This document shows positions 7,465 to 16,145 of a DNA stretch of 32,279 nt, piece after piece (position 1 is the first letter of the stretch; each line of letters begins with the position of its first letter). Source of the DNA: Chlorobiaceae bacterium (lineage in GTDB: Bacteria > Bacteroidota > Chlorobiia > Chlorobiales > Chlorobiaceae); NCBI GenBank assembly GCA_013334975.1, contig JAAXWL010000022.1:1-32279 (forward strand), read 5' to 3'. Below the pieces are notes generated by a model. The model was given only the letters and a program-made list of their open reading frames with translations. It had not been told where the DNA came from and searched no databases. A program made the position numbers and the translations under genes.

Positions 7465-9645
7465 TCAGTTTATGTGTAGTCGCCTTTTGATGCCGTCCGT
7501 TTTTTTCTTCTGAAAGCTTTGTTTCATGAAGCGCTTCTGGCTGTTGACCTTTACCGCATCGTTGCTCAGGAGCGAACAGGTTCCTTCAGGGTTGAGTTTC
7601 CAGGCTTTGACGTTATCGGCAAGCTGGAGTTCAAGATCACTTTTCACCTGTTGAACCAGGGCAGGATCAAAGATGGGAAAAAGGGTCTCGACCCGTTCGT
7701 CGAGGTTTCTTGGCATCAGGTCAGCGCTGCCGAGCCAGAGTTCCGGGTGGTTTCCGTTGGCGAAAAAATAGACCCTGCTGTGTTCGAGGTACCGTCCGAT
7801 GATACTGACCACCCTGATCTTGTCACTGATTCCCTGAACGCCGGGTTTGAGGCAACAGATTCCCCGAATGATCAGATCGATGACGACACCGGCCTGGGAA
7901 GCCCGGTAAAGCGCACGGATGATTGCCGGATCGACCAGGGAGTTCATTTTCAGAATGATTCTGCCGTTATTGTTCGTGGTTGCCCATCCGGTTTCACGTT
8001 CGATCATGCCGATGATTCTCTCTCTGGTGTTGATCGGTGAGACCAGAAGATGACGATAACCGGTATGTCTGAAGTAACCAGTCAGCGCGTTGAAGAGTTC
8101 TGAAACCTCACCGGCAAGTGCCTCATCGTCTGTAAAGAAGCTGTAGTCTGTATAGAGTTTGCCGGTTGCCGGATTGTAGTTGCCCGTGCCGAGATGCAGG
8201 TAATGTTTCAGTCCCTGCGGCTCGCGACGCACCAACAGTGTAAGTTTGGCGTGGGTTTTCAGGCCAGGCAGTCCGTAAATGACATGCGCCCCGACATCTT
8301 CGAGCGCGCGTGCCCAGACGATGTTGTTCTCTTCGTCGAACCTGGCCTTGAGCTCTACCAGCACGGCCACCTGTTTGCCAAGCTCGGCGGCCTTCATGAG
8401 CGCCCTGACGATGGGGGAGTTGCTTCCGACACGGTAGAGTGTTTGCTTGATCGAGAGTACATCGGGGTCGGCAGCGGCCTTGTCGATGAAATCGACCACA
8501 GGCTGGAACGAGTCGTAAGGATGGTACAGGAGCAGATCTCGTGATCGTATGGCGCTGAAAATATCTCCGGAACTCTTCTCTTCGAAAGGATTGAAGGGGA
8601 TGAACGGTTCGTCCCTGAGTTCTGGACGTTCGACTTTCAGAAGTTCCATCAGGCAGCCGAGTCCCAGAGGGCCTTCGATTTCGTAAACGCACCGGTCATC
8701 GATTTCGAGGTTGCTGATGAGCAACTTTCTCATGAAGGCGGACATGCCGAGGCTGATGTCGAGCCTGACGACATTGCCATACCTTCGCGACCTGACCCCT
8801 TTTTCTATGGTTTGCAGAAGATCACCCGCCTCATCCTCCTCAATCTCAATGTCGGCATCACGAATGATTCGGAACGGGTGCGACTGGATGACCCTCATTT
8901 TTGGAAACAGCCTGTCGAGGTTTTGTTCGATCAGCTCCTCGATCCAGAGGAATCGAATGCCATGCTCCTGTTTTTCGATCCCGTCAATCTCGTCGAGCCT
9001 TATCAGACGGGGCAGAATATGGGGTACCTTGACCCGGGCAAACTTCAGACTGCCCTGTTCGTTGTCTTGGAGTTCGACAGCAAGATTGAGTGAAAGGTTC
9101 GACATGAACGGAAACGGATGCCCGGTATCGAAAGCCAGCGGGGTGAGCACAGGGTAGAGTTCCTGGCTGAAATAGTCATTCAGGATGCGCTGTTCCTGTT
9201 CCGGAAGTCCGGTGAAGCTGACGAAGGTGATCCCCTCCAGGGCGAGAGCGGGCACGAGGTCGCTGAACAGGCAGTTGTGTCGCTGTTGCAGTTGCTCTAT
9301 GACGGTCATCCTGATACGATCGAGTTGTTCGGTCGGGGAGAGTCCGTCAATGCTTTTTTTCTGTATTCCTGCTTCTACCTGTTTTTCGATGCCGGCGACG
9401 CGGATCATGAAGAATTCATCGAGATTGGTGCTGAAGATCGAGATGAATTTGACTCTTTCGAGCAGCGGATGCTGTCCTGGCCGTATCGCCTCTTCGAGAA
9501 CTCTCTGGTTGAATTGAAGCCAGCTCGATTCACGGTTGAAGTAAAGTGACGGATCGGTGAGGCGGTTGTCGGGTTTGATTCCGTTCAGTTCCCCGGGATG
9601 CATCGGTTTTGCTGAAGTGAGTGTATCGGAAGTGGTGTTGCCCAT
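7465..9645 (-). CDS. ppk1: polyphosphate kinase 1
   Basis: This enzyme reversibly transfers the terminal phosphate of ATP to long-chain polyphosphate. From the ATG at 9645 the protein has 726 residues, against about 690 in E. coli. The N-terminal domain opens with [19 protein letters not shown] and [15 protein letters not shown], both classic for PPK1. The C-terminal phospholipase-D-like halves carry the two catalytic histidines: H465 in [11 protein letters not shown], the autophosphorylated residue, and H622 in [11 protein letters not shown]. The frame is open to 9687, but that start would be TTG. A further ATG lies 14 codons into the protein. It is on the same strand as, and 167 bases upstream of, the LRR/CYTH-CHAD/ParA unit, which fits a polyphosphate neighbourhood. 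The upstream region is occupied by GGTATC repeats. Confidence 0.97.
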   Translation of the reverse strand: MGNTTSDTLTSAKPMHPGELNGIKPDNRLTDPSLYFNRESSWLQFNQRVLEEAIRPGQHPLLERVKFISIFSTNLDEFFMIRVAGIEKQVEAGIQKKSIDGLSPTEQLDRIRMTVIEQLQQRHNCLFSDLVPALALEGITFVSFTGLPEQEQRILNDYFSQELYPVLTPLAFDTGHPFPFMSNLSLNLAVELQDNEQGSLKFARVKVPHILPRLIRLDEIDGIEKQEHGIRFLWIEELIEQNLDRLFPKMRVIQSHPFRIIRDADIEIEEDEAGDLLQTIEKGVRSRRYGNVVRLDISLGMSAFMRKLLISNLEIDDRCVYEIEGPLGLGCLMELLKVERPELRDEPFIPFNPFEEKSSGDIFSAIRSRDLLLYHPYDSFQPVVDFIDKAAADPDVLSIKQTLYRVGSNSPIVRALMKAAELGKQVAVLVELKARFDEENNIVWARALEDVGAHVIYGLPGLKTHAKLTLLVRREPQGLKHYLHLGTGNYNPATGKLYTDYSFFTDDEALAGEVSELFNALTGYFRHTGYRHLLVSPINTRERIIGMIERETGWATTNNNGRIILKMNSLVDPAIIRALYRASQAGVVIDLIIRGICCLKPGVQGISDKIRVVSIIGRYLEHSRVYFFANGNHPELWLGSADLMPRNLDERVETLFPIFDPALVQQVKSDLELQLADNVKAWKLNPEGTCSLLSNDAVKVNSQKRFMKQSFQKKKTDGIKRRLHIN

Positions 9646-9767
9646 AGTTTCAGAGAGGAGCTGAATATCGATAAGGCGTTCGGTCAAAGCTCAAACATAG
9701 GCAATCGTTTGCGACGAAATGGTTACGAAAAGGTTAAATCGGAACCAGCCGGAACGGGGCAACCTGA

Positions 9768-10231
9768 CAACGGCAAATAGTCAGAATTTCTCTTATCATC
9801 GAAATCGGTATCGGTATCGAAAAGAAAGTGGAAGATCATAGTACGTTAACAGTACATTAGCTTCTTGATAACAAGCAAAGAACGGCGTTTTTCTCAGTGA
9901 ACCAGAAACTCGATGATGAGCCCGCCAATCAGCGGCGATAGAAATTGAGGTCGCTATAGAACTCAATCGAGATTCCAACTGAAATCCGATTTGGATACCG
10001 ATTTGGATACCGATGGAGGAAACAAAGCGAACAGGTGAATTGTCCAAATCGGTATCGGTATCAAGAAAAGGAGATGGTAGTACGTCAACAGTACATGAGT
10101 TTCTTAGGAATTAAACAGATACATCCATAAACAGGTTTTCTGATTTCACCTAATTAATCGATACCGATACCGATACTGATACCGATTTGGATAAGGATAA
10201 ATAAATAGCTACGAAACATACGTCAGTTTAA
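9768..10231 (+). repeat. compound GGTATC repeat element
   Basis: The gene-free stretch 9646-10262 is mostly repeat. A left module (9768-9813, containing AAATAGTCAGAATTT and TTATCATCGAAATCGGTATC) also starts the element at 15868. Inside, 9802-9866 is repeated directly at 10046-10105, a period of 244 bases. The part 9851-10056 is the inverted partner of window positions 1-195. A right module (10159-10231, a GATACCGATA cluster ending GAAACATACGTCAGTTTAAG) matches 15953-16010 and 22901-22979. No protein-coding signal is evident. Confidence 0.85.
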
Positions 10232-10262
10232 GATGGACTTGACCTTAGAGTTTCCGGTACGC

Positions 10263-10949
10263 TTATGCTGTGAGGAAGCGGATGATCTCATCGGGTGATG
10301 AAACCAGGCTTGAGGCACCTGTGGCCAGCAGCTCCTCTTCCGGGCGGTATCCCCAGAGTACGCCGAGGGGGTACATTCCAGCTGTCGTTGCTGTTTGCAT
10401 GTCCACGCCGCTGTCCCCAACATAGAGCACCGAGCCTGGCTCGACGCCGAGCTGGTCGGCAACGATCAGGGCTCCTTCCGGGTCGGGTTTGTGAGCGACT
10501 CCTTCCCTGAAGCCCATGACGACGTCGAAGCTCCATGACGAGAGCAGTTCGTCGGCGCACAAGCGAGTGAAATGGTGCGGTTTGTTGGAAAGGATGGCTT
10601 TTTTCAGACCAAGCCGGTCAATAGCGTCAAGCAGGGTGTCGATACCCTCAAAAGGGCGAGAGTGAACGTTCCAGTTTTCGGCATATCGGGACTGCATTTC
10701 CAGAAGCAGGGAATCGAACAGCGGTCCGGTGCTGACGCTTTCGGGCAGGGCGGCCCTGACCAGTTCACGGATGCCGTAACCCACCATTTGCCGACAGGTG
10801 TCGGGTGTATGGGTGGGGTAGCCGTGCTGTTCGAGCACCGAATTGAGGCTGAACGAGATATCGGCCAGGGTATCGAGCAGGGTGCCGTCCAGATCGAAGA
10901 CAACAGCCGAGAATCTACGGGTTTCTGGTTGGCTCATGATGTTATGCAT
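10263..10949 (-). CDS. HAD-family hydrolase, phosphoglycolate-phosphatase-like
   Basis: This 228-residue HAD phosphatase has all four motifs: D19-L-D21-G-T with DLDGTLLDT, S121 in LSNKP, K154 in KPDP, and D179/D183 in YVGDSGVDM. A helical cap of about 80 residues lies between motifs I and II. This is the Gph pattern, dephosphorylating 2-phosphoglycolate, but the relatives PhnX, PpaX and other small-phosphoester phosphatases look alike, so no symbol is assigned. The ATG at 10949 overlaps the methyltransferase stop by 8 bases. An ATG four codons on (10937) is an equally good start. Both genes form a probable operon. Confidence 0.85.
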   Translation of the reverse strand: MHNIMSQPETRRFSAVVFDLDGTLLDTLADISFSLNSVLEQHGYPTHTPDTCRQMVGYGIRELVRAALPESVSTGPLFDSLLLEMQSRYAENWNVHSRPFEGIDTLLDAIDRLGLKKAILSNKPHHFTRLCADELLSSWSFDVVMGFREGVAHKPDPEGALIVADQLGVEPGSVLYVGDSGVDMQTATTAGMYPLGVLWGYRPEEELLATGASSLVSSPDEIIRFLTA

Positions 10950-11601
10950 GGTTTTTTATGGCGGTGACCAGGAAAACAGGATAAGAAGCCCAGTTTCCGG
11001 CCCTGTTTTTCTTTTCGATGACATGAACGGTTATGAACGCCACGTTGGTGAAGCCTGCCGTTTCGAGCATCTGTTTGAGCGACTGCCTTTCGAATCCGTA
11101 GTGCACCTTTTCGGTGTCATCGTCATGGAACAGACCATCCTCTGCATCGAGATCGGCAATGGAGAGCATTGCTCCAGGCACAAGGTGACCGGCCAGTTCC
11201 CGGAGGAAGCTTGTCGTATCAGGTATGTGGTGCAGGGTCATGCTGCTGCACACGAAATCGAATCCGCCTTCAAGTTCCTCCGTCGCTTTGGGACGGCTGA
11301 AGTCCACTTGCAACGGAACGATGTTCATGAGCGCGCCTGCAGAGATTTTTTCACTGAGCATTCTGAGCATTTCAGCTGAACTGTCAAGAGCGGTCAGTCG
11401 TGTGCAGTGCGGGGCGATACGGGTCGTTAACAGGCCGGTGCCGCACCCGAATTCAAGGGCATTGGCTGGTCTGGCTACCGGCATGTGGGCGATGGTCGCA
11501 CGGGCGACGTCATCGGCCAGAGCTGCCCTGAGCGCATTGGCGTCCCAGTCGGCGGCCTTGTTGTCGAATCGTTGGGTATCGCTCCAGTTCTGTTGGCTCA
11601 T
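10942..11601 (-). CDS. class I SAM-dependent methyltransferase
   Basis: From the ATG at 11601 the protein has 219 residues. Motif I is LEFGCGTG at about 49-56. An acidic residue at the end of strand 2 (ALDSS) and the SSMTLHHIPD segment follow, typical of small-molecule methyltransferases of the UbiE/type 11 kind. The acceptor cannot be identified. The frame is open to a TTG at 11652, which would add 17 residues of no recognisable sequence. Its stop overlaps the following HAD gene, suggesting co-expression. Confidence 0.85.
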   Translation of the reverse strand: MSQQNWSDTQRFDNKAADWDANALRAALADDVARATIAHMPVARPANALEFGCGTGLLTTRIAPHCTRLTALDSSAEMLRMLSEKISAGALMNIVPLQVDFSRPKATEELEGGFDFVCSSMTLHHIPDTTSFLRELAGHLVPGAMLSIADLDAEDGLFHDDDTEKVHYGFERQSLKQMLETAGFTNVAFITVHVIEKKNRAGNWASYPVFLVTAIKNHA

Positions 11602-11848
11602 GGTTGGTTGTAATGGTTCATCGGAGAATGGGTGAAAGTAAACTGCGCTCAATATAATATTTCCTTGCCTCCTTGCCAGAGTGTAAAAATAGCGTTAAAG
11701 ATTGTTCCGCATTCCAGTCTCTTTTTCAAAGAGCAGAGAGATGTTGCATAACCGTTGCCCCAGCTCAACACCAGCCCAACATACGACGCTTAACTTAGTC
11801 ATCAGATTCGCCATCCCATGAGTTCCAGTTCTCTTTTTCTTCCTTTTT

Positions 11849-12658
11849 ATGAAAAAAATCTTCGATCTCTGGTGCAGACCACTGCCATATCTGAGCGCAG
11901 GCAAGGCCATGCTGCTCAGGGTGCTCATGCTGCCCAATCTTTTTCTGCTCAGAGTCGAAGGCGAGAATAATTTAAAAGAGCACGGCAGAGGGCCCTGTAT
12001 TTATGCTTTCAATCACAACAATGCCTTCGAGTCGCTGTTTGTGCCGGTGATGCTCATCTACCTGCTTGGCGGACGGCGCGTCAGCTTCGTGATTGACTGG
12101 ATGTATGGTCGCCTGCCGCTGGTTGGCTGGCTCATGAACCAGATCGATCCGGTCTATGTCTATTATAAACGGTCAAGTCTGCCATTTCTTGAACGTAATC
12201 GCCCCAAAGGCAACACGGTCGCGGTCTCAAAGCAATGCCTTGACAGGCTGGCCGCTGGTGAAAGCATCGGTATTTTTCCTGAAGGCACCCGTAATGCTGA
12301 TCCTGTAAAGCTGAAGAAAGCCCGGCCAGGAGTTGGTTATATCGCCCTTGAATCGAACGCTCCGGTGATTCCTGCCGGTATAGAGTTCACCTCCTCCAGA
12401 AAACGAAATAAAGTGCCTTCTGTCGGCAGAATGGTTTTGCGGATAGGAGCACCGATGCGTTTTGAAAGCCTGAAAGCACTTGAAGAGGCTCATCCGAACG
12501 ATAACCGCAGAAGTCTCAATTCCCGGCTTGCTGAAGCGGTTTCAGCGGAGGTGATGCTGGCTATCGCCAGACTGTCTGGTAAAAGCTATCCATACGAAGA
12601 GTTAACAAAAACTGATGCAATCAGCAACCAACCAGTGGAGGTGCTATGTCCGTTATAA
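11849..12658 (+). CDS. PlsC-family acyltransferase with a variant HX4E motif
   Basis: This 269-residue protein resembles 1-acyl-glycerol-3-phosphate O-acyltransferases. The hydrophobic N-terminus (about residues 20-35) could anchor it in the membrane. Motif I reads N55-H56-N-N-A-F-E61, that is HX4E instead of the usual HX4D. Motif III FPEGTRNAD (143-151) and a VIPAGIEF segment (motif IV-like) are intact. Its last 13 bases overlap the start of a GNAT-like N-acyltransferase. An N-acyl plus O-acyltransferase pair is the arrangement of ornithine-lipid (OlsB/OlsA) and glycine-lipid synthesis genes, so an aminolipid O-acyltransferase is plausible. A general phospholipid acyltransferase is the alternative. 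Confidence 0.82.
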   Translation: MKKIFDLWCRPLPYLSAGKAMLLRVLMLPNLFLLRVEGENNLKEHGRGPCIYAFNHNNAFESLFVPVMLIYLLGGRRVSFVIDWMYGRLPLVGWLMNQIDPVYVYYKRSSLPFLERNRPKGNTVAVSKQCLDRLAAGESIGIFPEGTRNADPVKLKKARPGVGYIALESNAPVIPAGIEFTSSRKRNKVPSVGRMVLRIGAPMRFESLKALEEAHPNDNRRSLNSRLAEAVSAEVMLAIARLSGKSYPYEELTKTDAISNQPVEVLCPL

Positions 12659-13314
12659 CCGTTTCGAAGGTGCTTTCAGCGAATGAGCGGCACGAAGCGC
12701 TCGGAGTGATCGAAGAGGTTTTCGTCAGGGAGAAGCAGTGGATACGAGAGGTTGAAGAGCAGATTTCGGCAAACCCCGGCTCAGACGAAGAGTATTCATG
12801 GTTTGTTGCCAGGGTAGGAGGGCGTCCGGCGGGGGTGATGCGCCTGCACTACGATCCGCCAATGGAACTTCCGGAGTCGTGCCATCCGACTTTTGAACCG
12901 GGCATCGAGCTTTCGACGCTCAGGGAGAGCGGGCGATATGTCGAAATCGGCAGGTTCATGATCCGGCATGAGTATCGGAGGCAGTACCTTGTCGCCCTTC
13001 GACTGATGCGAGAGGCAACCGTCGAAGTGCTCGAACGTGACTACACCCACTTCATTACCGACGTGTTCAAGGGTGAAGAGCACTCACCGCTGAATTTCCA
13101 TACCAGGGTGCTCGGCTTTGAGGTCATCGGCTCTCATCTGTACGGTGAACTCAATTGCAGCGCCACCAGGATTATACTCACACTCGACCTGCTCAAGCTA
13201 TACAACAGCATCAAAGACAGCAAGAGTCGCATCTATCAGGAACTGACCGAGGGATTGCGCGGCCATTTCGAGAGGGATTTTGTGAAAAAGAGAGTTTTAG
13301 GCCCCCAGATATGA
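12646..13314 (+). CDS. GNAT-fold N-acyltransferase-like protein
   Basis: The 222-residue protein has the outline of a GNAT or autoinducer-synthase/FeeM-type acyltransferase: an opening helix with FVREKQWIREVEEQI, WFVARVGGRPAGVMRL in the central strands, and YVEIGRFMIRHEYRRQYL at the acyl-donor binding site. A more variable C-terminal helical tail follows. The start ATG at 12646 has a strong GGAGG 5 bases upstream. It overlaps the end of the PlsC-like gene by 13 bases, so translation is likely coupled. N-acylation of an amino acid (as in OlsB, GlsB or FeeM) is the favoured idea from the pairing. The substrate is unproven. Confidence 0.72.
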   Translation: MSVITVSKVLSANERHEALGVIEEVFVREKQWIREVEEQISANPGSDEEYSWFVARVGGRPAGVMRLHYDPPMELPESCHPTFEPGIELSTLRESGRYVEIGRFMIRHEYRRQYLVALRLMREATVEVLERDYTHFITDVFKGEEHSPLNFHTRVLGFEVIGSHLYGELNCSATRIILTLDLLKLYNSIKDSKSRIYQELTEGLRGHFERDFVKKRVLGPQI

Positions 13315-13521
13315 GTTTTGCAACAGAGAAATAGAGTGGTGACGTGGTTGTATCGCCTTTACTACTGATTTGTTCACAATCTCTTTGCAAAGCCTTAATG
13401 ATTCCTCAACAGTTGCAGGTGTAGATTGACGAGCGTGAAAGGAAAGCCGTGCGCTTCTCCATGTTCATGAAGATTCGACACAGTACATCAACTGCACCGC
13501 ACAAAACAAAAGATTTTGATT

Positions 13522-14682
13522 ATGAAAAAAAACCTTTTCTTTGTAGCACTTGCCGCCGCACTTGGCTACAGTAACGCCCAGGCAGCCGACCTGAACTGGA
13601 AAGGCGATATCCGTTATCGCTACGAGTCCGGCCTGAAAGACGATAATGTTGAATCAACCAAAGACCACAGCCGCGATCGCCACCGCACTCGTGTCCGTTT
13701 GGGGTTCAACTCCTGGATCAACGAAGAGCTTTCGGGCGGCTTGCAGCTTGTGACCGCTGGTAACGGATCTGAAACAACTTCCCGCAACGAAACCTTTGAT
13801 GATCTTTTTCAGGCAGATGCAGTCTATTTCAACGAAGCCTGGATCGATTACCATCCGATGTCACTGAACGGTGATGTTAATGTGATCCTCGGAAAGAGGG
13901 ATGTTGCCAAAACACTGATCGTTCAGAAGGATCTCGTCTGGGACAGCGACCTTACCTTTGAAGGGCTGACCCTCCAGTATGGCAAAGATAGTGATGGTAA
14001 AGAGAAGGATGGATTGAGCGCTGTTGCGGGATACTATTTTGTCGATGAAAACGGTTCAACGACGACAAAAGAGCAGGATCCGGGTCTCGTTGCCGCCATG
14101 GCTTCATGGAAAGGAGCCGTGAGTGACTACGGGTATGCAATCGGGGCAGGGTATTACAACTTTTTGCGTCTCGATAAGCTGGATAACCTAACCGGCTCCA
14201 CCAAGCCATCGCTCGCCCAGATGGCTACCGGCAAGGATTTTGATGTCGTCGAGGTCTTCGGTAATATCGGCGGCGACATCACCGAAACCCTTCCCTGGAA
14301 AGTCTACGGACAGTACGCTTCCAATACCGCCGAAAATGATACCGTGAAGAAAGTCAACATTCTGGACTCTGAACGGGATGCGTACCTGATCGGTATTCAG
14401 GTTGGCAACGCCAAGAATCCCGGGCAGTGGCTGCTCGGTGGCGAGTATGTCAGCATCGAGAGGGATGCTGTTGCTCCGATTACCGATTCCGACAGGAATG
14501 GAGCCAGTTTCACTAACCTCCAGGGTTACAAAATCAGTGCGAGCTACCATCTTGTGCAAAACATGACCATTGGCGCAACGTACTTCAATTTCGAATGGAA
14601 GAATAAAGATATTGTGCCGTCAGCGGCAGATCGTGATGACCGCCAGCACCTGCTCTTTGCCGATGTGGTCGTGAAGTTCTGA
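13522..14682 (+). CDS. outer-membrane porin
   Basis: The protein has 386 residues from the ATG at 13522; the in-frame TTG two codons earlier is not preferred. The signal peptide MKKNLFFVALAAALGYSNA ends in AQA before ADLNW. The mature chain alternates hydrophobic and polar residues as in a beta-barrel, with motifs such as RYRYESG, RTRVRLGF and FNEAWIDY. It ends in a terminal phenylalanine (VVVKF), the usual signal for barrel assembly. It resembles generic Gram-negative porins of the putative-porin/alginate-export type. Its position directly upstream of the pst genes suggests a role in passing phosphate or other anions into the periplasm, which is inference from context. A strong terminator follows at 14764. 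Confidence 0.85.
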   Translation: MKKNLFFVALAAALGYSNAQAADLNWKGDIRYRYESGLKDDNVESTKDHSRDRHRTRVRLGFNSWINEELSGGLQLVTAGNGSETTSRNETFDDLFQADAVYFNEAWIDYHPMSLNGDVNVILGKRDVAKTLIVQKDLVWDSDLTFEGLTLQYGKDSDGKEKDGLSAVAGYYFVDENGSTTTKEQDPGLVAAMASWKGAVSDYGYAIGAGYYNFLRLDKLDNLTGSTKPSLAQMATGKDFDVVEVFGNIGGDITETLPWKVYGQYASNTAENDTVKKVNILDSERDAYLIGIQVGNAKNPGQWLLGGEYVSIERDAVAPITDSDRNGASFTNLQGYKISASYHLVQNMTIGATYFNFEWKNKDIVPSAADRDDRQHLLFADVVVKF

Positions 14683-14763
14683 TGAATCTCTCATGATGTT
14701 CTTCTCTCATGTGTGCTGTTCTTTCTCGTTGGGTGGGTGTGGTGTGCTCATCCGGATTGCTGC

Positions 14764-14796
14764 AAAGGCCGCCCGGGTATGCCGGGCGACCTTTTA
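14764..14796 (+). terminator. rho-independent terminator after the porin gene
   Basis: A 13-base stem AAAGGCCGCCCGG (14764-14776) pairs with 14782-14794, with one internal mismatch and a 5-base loop. A TTT run falls at the end of the stem, followed by an A tract. It separates the porin from pstS. Confidence 0.8.
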
Positions 14797-14882
14797 AAAA
14801 GGGAGCAGCAGCTTAACCATGCACTGTATTTCAAAAACAAAACCTCTTTCTTTTCAAACCAATCCAGTCAGGAACCATACTT

Positions 14883-15704
14883 ATGAAAATGTTCAGAAAA
14901 ATCATGTTCGGTGTTGCAGTCATGAGCCTCATGGCTGTCGGTAATGCGTCGGCTGCCGGTAACAAGATCGTCATGGACGGTTCGACCACGGTCGGCCCGA
15001 TCGCCAAGGCTTTCGCCTCCTATTTCAAGAAAACGACCGGTGTCGATGTGACTGTCAGCGAATCAGGTTCTGGTAACGGCGCCAAGAGCCTGATCAACAA
15101 GAGCTGTGATATCGCCAACATGTCCCGTCCGATGAAGGATAATGAAGAGGCCGCCGCAAAATCGAATGGCGTCAACCCGGTTGAAAACATCGTCGCTCTC
15201 GACGGTATGGCCATGATCGTCCACCCCGGTAACAGGGTCAACAACCTCAGCAGAAAGCAGATTCGCGACATCTACTCCGGTCTGGTGACCAACTGGAGTG
15301 CCGTCGGTGGCCCGAATGCCCCGATTGTGATGATTCAGCGTGAATCGAACAGCGGTACCCAGGACAGCTTCAAAGAGCTGGTGATGGGCAAGGAGCTGCC
15401 GATTTCGAAGCGTGCCGAGACCCAGGCCAGTAATGGCGCGGTCAAAAGCCGCGTGGCTTCGACCCCGACAGCAATCGGTTTCATTGGTCTCGGTTTTGTC
15501 GATGCTTCGGTCAAGGCAGTTGATGTCGATGGTATCGAGGCTACCGTGCAGAGCGTCAAGAGCGGCAAGTACCCGATCTCCCGCCCGCTCTTCATGTACA
15601 CCAACGGTCAGCCGACGGGCAACGTCAAACTCTTCATCGATCTTCCGAAGAGCGATGAGGGCAAGAAGATCATCAGCGAAATCGGTTTCGTGAACAAATA
15701 CTGA
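14883..15704 (+). CDS. pstS: phosphate ABC transporter substrate-binding protein (first copy)
   Basis: This 273-residue periplasmic phosphate-binding protein has a signal peptide (residues 1-24, ending ASA before AGNKI). The mature part starts with the phosphate-loop sequence MDGSTTVGPIAKAF. SESGSGNGAKSL and QRESNSGTQDSF, which contribute phosphate ligands, follow. It captures orthophosphate for PstCA. An AGGAA lies 8 bases before the ATG. A terminator (15747-15784) directly follows, so it can be transcribed apart from pstC. A second, clearly related copy lies 440 bases downstream. Confidence 0.95.
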   Translation: MKMFRKIMFGVAVMSLMAVGNASAAGNKIVMDGSTTVGPIAKAFASYFKKTTGVDVTVSESGSGNGAKSLINKSCDIANMSRPMKDNEEAAAKSNGVNPVENIVALDGMAMIVHPGNRVNNLSRKQIRDIYSGLVTNWSAVGGPNAPIVMIQRESNSGTQDSFKELVMGKELPISKRAETQASNGAVKSRVASTPTAIGFIGLGFVDASVKAVDVDGIEATVQSVKSGKYPISRPLFMYTNGQPTGNVKLFIDLPKSDEGKKIISEIGFVNKY

Positions 15705-15746
15705 TACCTCTGTTCAACAACAGCACTGTCGATTAACCGCAATAAC

Positions 15747-15784
15747 AACGGGAGTTCCAGCCAACGAACAGGAACTCCCGTTCG
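15747..15784 (+). terminator. terminator-like hairpin after the first pstS
   Basis: A perfect 12-base stem AACGGGAGTTCC (15747-15758) pairs with GGAACTCCCGTT (15771-15782), with a 12-base loop. The T-run after it is short, so a role in mRNA stability is also possible. Confidence 0.65.
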
Positions 15785-15867
15785 CGTTTCCAACCAAACA
15801 AGGACAACAAGGAAAAGATGAACCCCTCTTATTCTTACATTGTCCACCAAGTTCACTACTGGCGTGT

Positions 15868-16010
15868 CAACGGTAAATAGTCAGAATTTGTTATCATCGA
15901 AATCGGTATCCAAATCGGTATCGGTATCGAGTTCCACTTGAATAATCGATTTCGATACCGATTTGGATTTTGGATAAATCAATGGCTCCGAAACATGAGT
16001 CAGCTCAAGC
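15868..16010 (+). repeat. complete small GGTATC element between the two pstS genes
   Basis: This roughly 143-base element has the left module also seen at 9768 and the right module also seen at 10159 and 22901. Between them is a perfect 14-base inverted repeat, CCAAATCGGTATCG (15910-15923) and its complement (15953-15966), around a 29-base loop. It fills most of the gene-free stretch 15705-16145. The rest of that stretch is the terminator, a GTCCAC repeat fragment (15832-15847) and the leader of the second pstS. Confidence 0.85.
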
Positions 16011-16145
16011 ATGAGGTGACACCACATTCCATTCCCTTTTACCTCCCCCCCGAACTCATTTTTCTGCTGTTTGTAAAAGTCGGGGTGCATTCGTTAACTT
16101 GAGGGACATCAAAAAGGCGCCATTTACAACTCAGATCAGGAAGCG

